A stretch of 17,267 nucleotides of DNA from an uncultured Novosphingobium sp. (GTDB lineage Bacteria > Pseudomonadota > Alphaproteobacteria > Sphingomonadales > Sphingomonadaceae). Under the pieces are notes generated by a model. The model saw nothing but the letters and a program-made list of their open reading frames with translations. It searched no databases and was not told the origin of the DNA. The position numbers and the translations under genes are program-made. Positions 15,923-17,267 of this stretch are shown here, piece by piece. The first letter of the stretch is position 1, and every line of letters begins with the position of its first letter. Location of the stretch: assembly GCA_937897535.1 (NCBI GenBank), contig CALCQB010000021.1:1-17267 (forward strand), in the 5' to 3' direction.

Positions 15923-16342
15923 ATGGACACCGAACGCCTGACCGTGATCGAAGCCGGACTGGAACGCGCCGCCGATGCGCTGGGCGATGTCACCGCACCG
16001 GTGATCGCCGAATTCTATCGCCGCTATCCCGAGGCCCAGGCCAGCTTCGCGCATCACATGCCGGGCAACCCGGCCAGCCTCGAGGCCGAGATGGTCGGCA
16101 ACACGCTCTATTATGTGATGACCTGGTTCGAGAAACCGGTCGAGGCGCGGATCGCGTTCGACAGCTCGGTGCCGCAGCACCGGGTCGCGCTGGGCGTGCC
16201 GCCCGACTGGTACCGCGGGTTTATCGATGCCTTCCTTGATGTGGTCGAGCCGGCCGCTGTTGCCAGCGCGGCGGACCGCGCAGTGTGGCGCGAATTGCGC
16301 GAAGGGCTGGTGGGGCTGGTCGAACGCAACCGCTTCGTCTAG
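15923..16342 (+). CDS. Putative globin-like protein
   Basis: The 139-residue product appears all-helical with globin-like spacing. VTAPVIAEFYRRYPEAQASF (23-42) resembles helix B to the CD1 Phe (Phe42). A distal helix follows around VGNTLYYVMTWF. VPQHRVALGVPPDWYRGFIDAFL (83-105) puts His86 where the proximal F8 His would be, followed by the usual G-helix entry, and VWRELREGLVGLV ends as helix H. I call it globin-like from this pattern, not from a search; a globin-fold sensor domain is an alternative. ATG 15923 gives a normal single-domain length; TTG 15869 would overlap the FNR-type box, and ATG 15911 is also possible. GGGAGGGG lies just upstream, though very close. It ends 10 bp before the truncated tgt. 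Confidence 0.55.
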   Translation: MDTERLTVIEAGLERAADALGDVTAPVIAEFYRRYPEAQASFAHHMPGNPASLEAEMVGNTLYYVMTWFEKPVEARIAFDSSVPQHRVALGVPPDWYRGFIDAFLDVVEPAAVASAADRAVWRELREGLVGLVERNRFV

Positions 16343-16352
16343 CGGAGCGCGG

Positions 16353-17105
16353 ATGCAGCCGCGTTTCGAATTTTCCGTCCACGCTACCGATGGCAAGGCT
16401 CGAACCGGTACGATCCGGATGCGGCGAGGTGAGATCCGTACGCCCGCGTTTATGCCGGTCGGCACCGCCGCCACGGTCAAGGCGATGAAGCCCGAGAGCG
16501 TCCGGGCGACCGGCGCGGATATCCTGCTCGGCAATACCTACCACCTGATGCTGCGCCCGGGTGCAGAGCGGGTCGCGCGGCTGGGCGGCTTGCACAGGTT
16601 CATGAACTGGGACCGACCGATCCTGACCGACAGCGGCGGCTATCAGGTGATGAGCCTGTCCGACCTGCGCAAGATCACCGAGGACGGGGTGACCTTCAAA
16701 AGCCACCTTGACGGCAGCAAGCACCTGATCACCCCTGAACGCTCGATGGAAATCCAGCGCTTGCTTGGTTCGGACATCGTGATGGCCTTCGACGAATGCC
16801 CGCGCGCCGATGCCCCGCGCGATGTGATCGAAAGGTCGATGCAGATGTCGATGCGCTGGGCGCAGCGCAGCCGCGCCGGGTTCGATAGCGGCGCGGAGCA
16901 CGCGGAACGCTCCGCGCTGTTCGGGATCCAGCAAGGTGCGCTTGACGAGGGTTTGCGCCGCGACAGTGCCGAGGCACTGCGTGAAATCGGCTTCGCCTAC
17001 GCGATCATCGGTGGAGTCGGGCCCAAGGAATTCTACGCGAAAAACTGCGGCGCGATCGAAATCCCGGGAAGCGATCCGGGAACTTACACGGACCTGCTGC
17101 CGTAA
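16353..17105 (+). pseudogene. tgt: tRNA-guanine transglycosylase, truncated and fused to an unrelated tail
   Basis: Intact Tgt exchanges guanine 34 for preQ1 in the tRNAs for Asn, Asp, His and Tyr, before QueA acts. The 250-codon frame matches the family through residue 219: TPAFMPVGTAATVKAM, GNTYHLMLRPG, TDSGGYQVMSL (Asp93, the general acid/base), MAFDECP (Asp147), and LFGIQQGALDEGLR. At YAIIGG (residue 221) the expected LAVGE continuation is replaced by VGPKEFYAKNCGAIEIPGSD and a further 9 residues to a TAA. Normal length is about 375. The lost part holds the catalytic nucleophile (Asp280 in Zymomonas Tgt) and the CxCxxC...H zinc site, so the product should be inactive. The start ATG 16353 has GGAG upstream. 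A complete copy may exist elsewhere, or the junction may be an assembly error. Confidence 0.85.
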
Positions 17106-17124
17106 TTCACGCCACCGCGTGAAT
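17105..17124. terminator. Palindrome at the tgt/lpxI convergence (possible bidirectional terminator)
   Basis: ATTCACGC-CACC-GCGTGAAT is a perfect 8-bp inverted repeat that begins on the last base of the tgt stop and covers the lpxI stop. No T-run follows on either strand, so intrinsic termination would be weak. It also encodes the end of LpxI, so the symmetry may be partly chance. Confidence 0.25.
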
Positions 17125-17267
17125 CCCGATGCCGTGCTTGTCGCAAAGCTCGGCGACGCGGTCCTTCTCCAGCAGCAAGGTCTTCCCCGCCTCGATCGCG
17201 ATGCCACCCACTCCGGCGGCGGCGCAGGTTTCGATCGTTTGCGGCCCCACGACCGGCACGTCGAAGC
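17107..17267 (-). CDS. lpxI: UDP-2,3-diacylglucosamine diphosphatase LpxI, C-terminal end (cut by window edge)
   Basis: LpxI hydrolyses UDP-2,3-diacylglucosamine to lipid X in lipid A synthesis and replaces LpxH in Alphaproteobacteria. The 53 visible C-terminal residues include FDVPVVGPQTIETCAAAGVG, then GIAIEAGKTLLLEKDRVAEL and a GIGIHAVA end. The VPVVGPQTI and AIEAGKTLLL segments match the C-terminal signature of the family (also called DUF1009). In its usual setting lpxI is followed by lpxB; here it is followed, convergently and 1 bp away, by the broken end of tgt. That suggests rearrangement near this point. Confidence 0.85.
   Translation of the reverse strand, partial: FDVPVVGPQTIETCAAAGVGGIAIEAGKTLLLEKDRVAELCDKHGIGIHAVA

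Noticed and set aside
14399..16534. A 711-codon open frame on the minus strand
   Set aside because: It mirrors the carotenoid oxygenase and globin-like genes, which carry clear motifs. The antisense product has shadow-type composition and crosses the operator region.

Overview
The window looks like a chromosomal segment of an alphaproteobacterium, most likely of the order Sphingomonadales (Novosphingobium, Sphingomonas or Erythrobacter relatives). The basis is the high G+C, strong G/C third-position bias, the style of the ubiquinone, queuosine and lipid A genes, and two families of short palindromic intergenic repeats of a kind I remember as common in this group. The genus is inference. Nearly all DNA is coding and no gap without a gene exceeds 150 bases.

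Left part, minus strand (1-3945): miaA, then a branched-chain amino acid cluster ilvB-ilvN-ilvC, with ilvC cut by the window edge. The miaA-ilvB gap has a promoter-like site and a 12-bp terminator-like hairpin that may be an ilv attenuator. The ilvN-ilvC gap holds a palindromic repeat. serB diverges from miaA, and the two 5' ends overlap by 8 bp.

Centre (4830-9667): a Coq4-type ubiquinone gene with a near-leaderless promoter candidate. It is followed by a 483-bp module in which a DUF559 endonuclease-like gene fits exactly between two inverted copies of a 62-bp two-hairpin repeat. Then, on the minus strand, come a membrane protein pair (DUF2177 and a YdjM/DUF457-like protein), purL, and a 51-residue protein whose start overlaps the purL stop.

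Right part, plus strand (9748-17105): xseB-ispA-coaD are packed within a few bases of each other. They are followed by an exported cyclophilin, queA, a membrane protein, and then an accessory block made of a tetR/carotenoid oxygenase divergent pair sharing a palindromic operator. A small globin-like protein follows, behind an FNR/FixK-type box. The block lies between queA and tgt, which act in the same tRNA queuosine pathway. The tgt copy is truncated: it loses family resemblance near residue 220, has an unrelated 29-residue tail, and lacks the catalytic nucleophile and zinc site. One base further, the C-terminus of lpxI enters from the right on the minus strand.

The most promising unexplained items are the repeat-DUF559-repeat module, whose two copies differ by base-pair-preserving changes, the truncated tgt/lpxI junction, the FNR box before the globin-like gene, and the ilvB leader.
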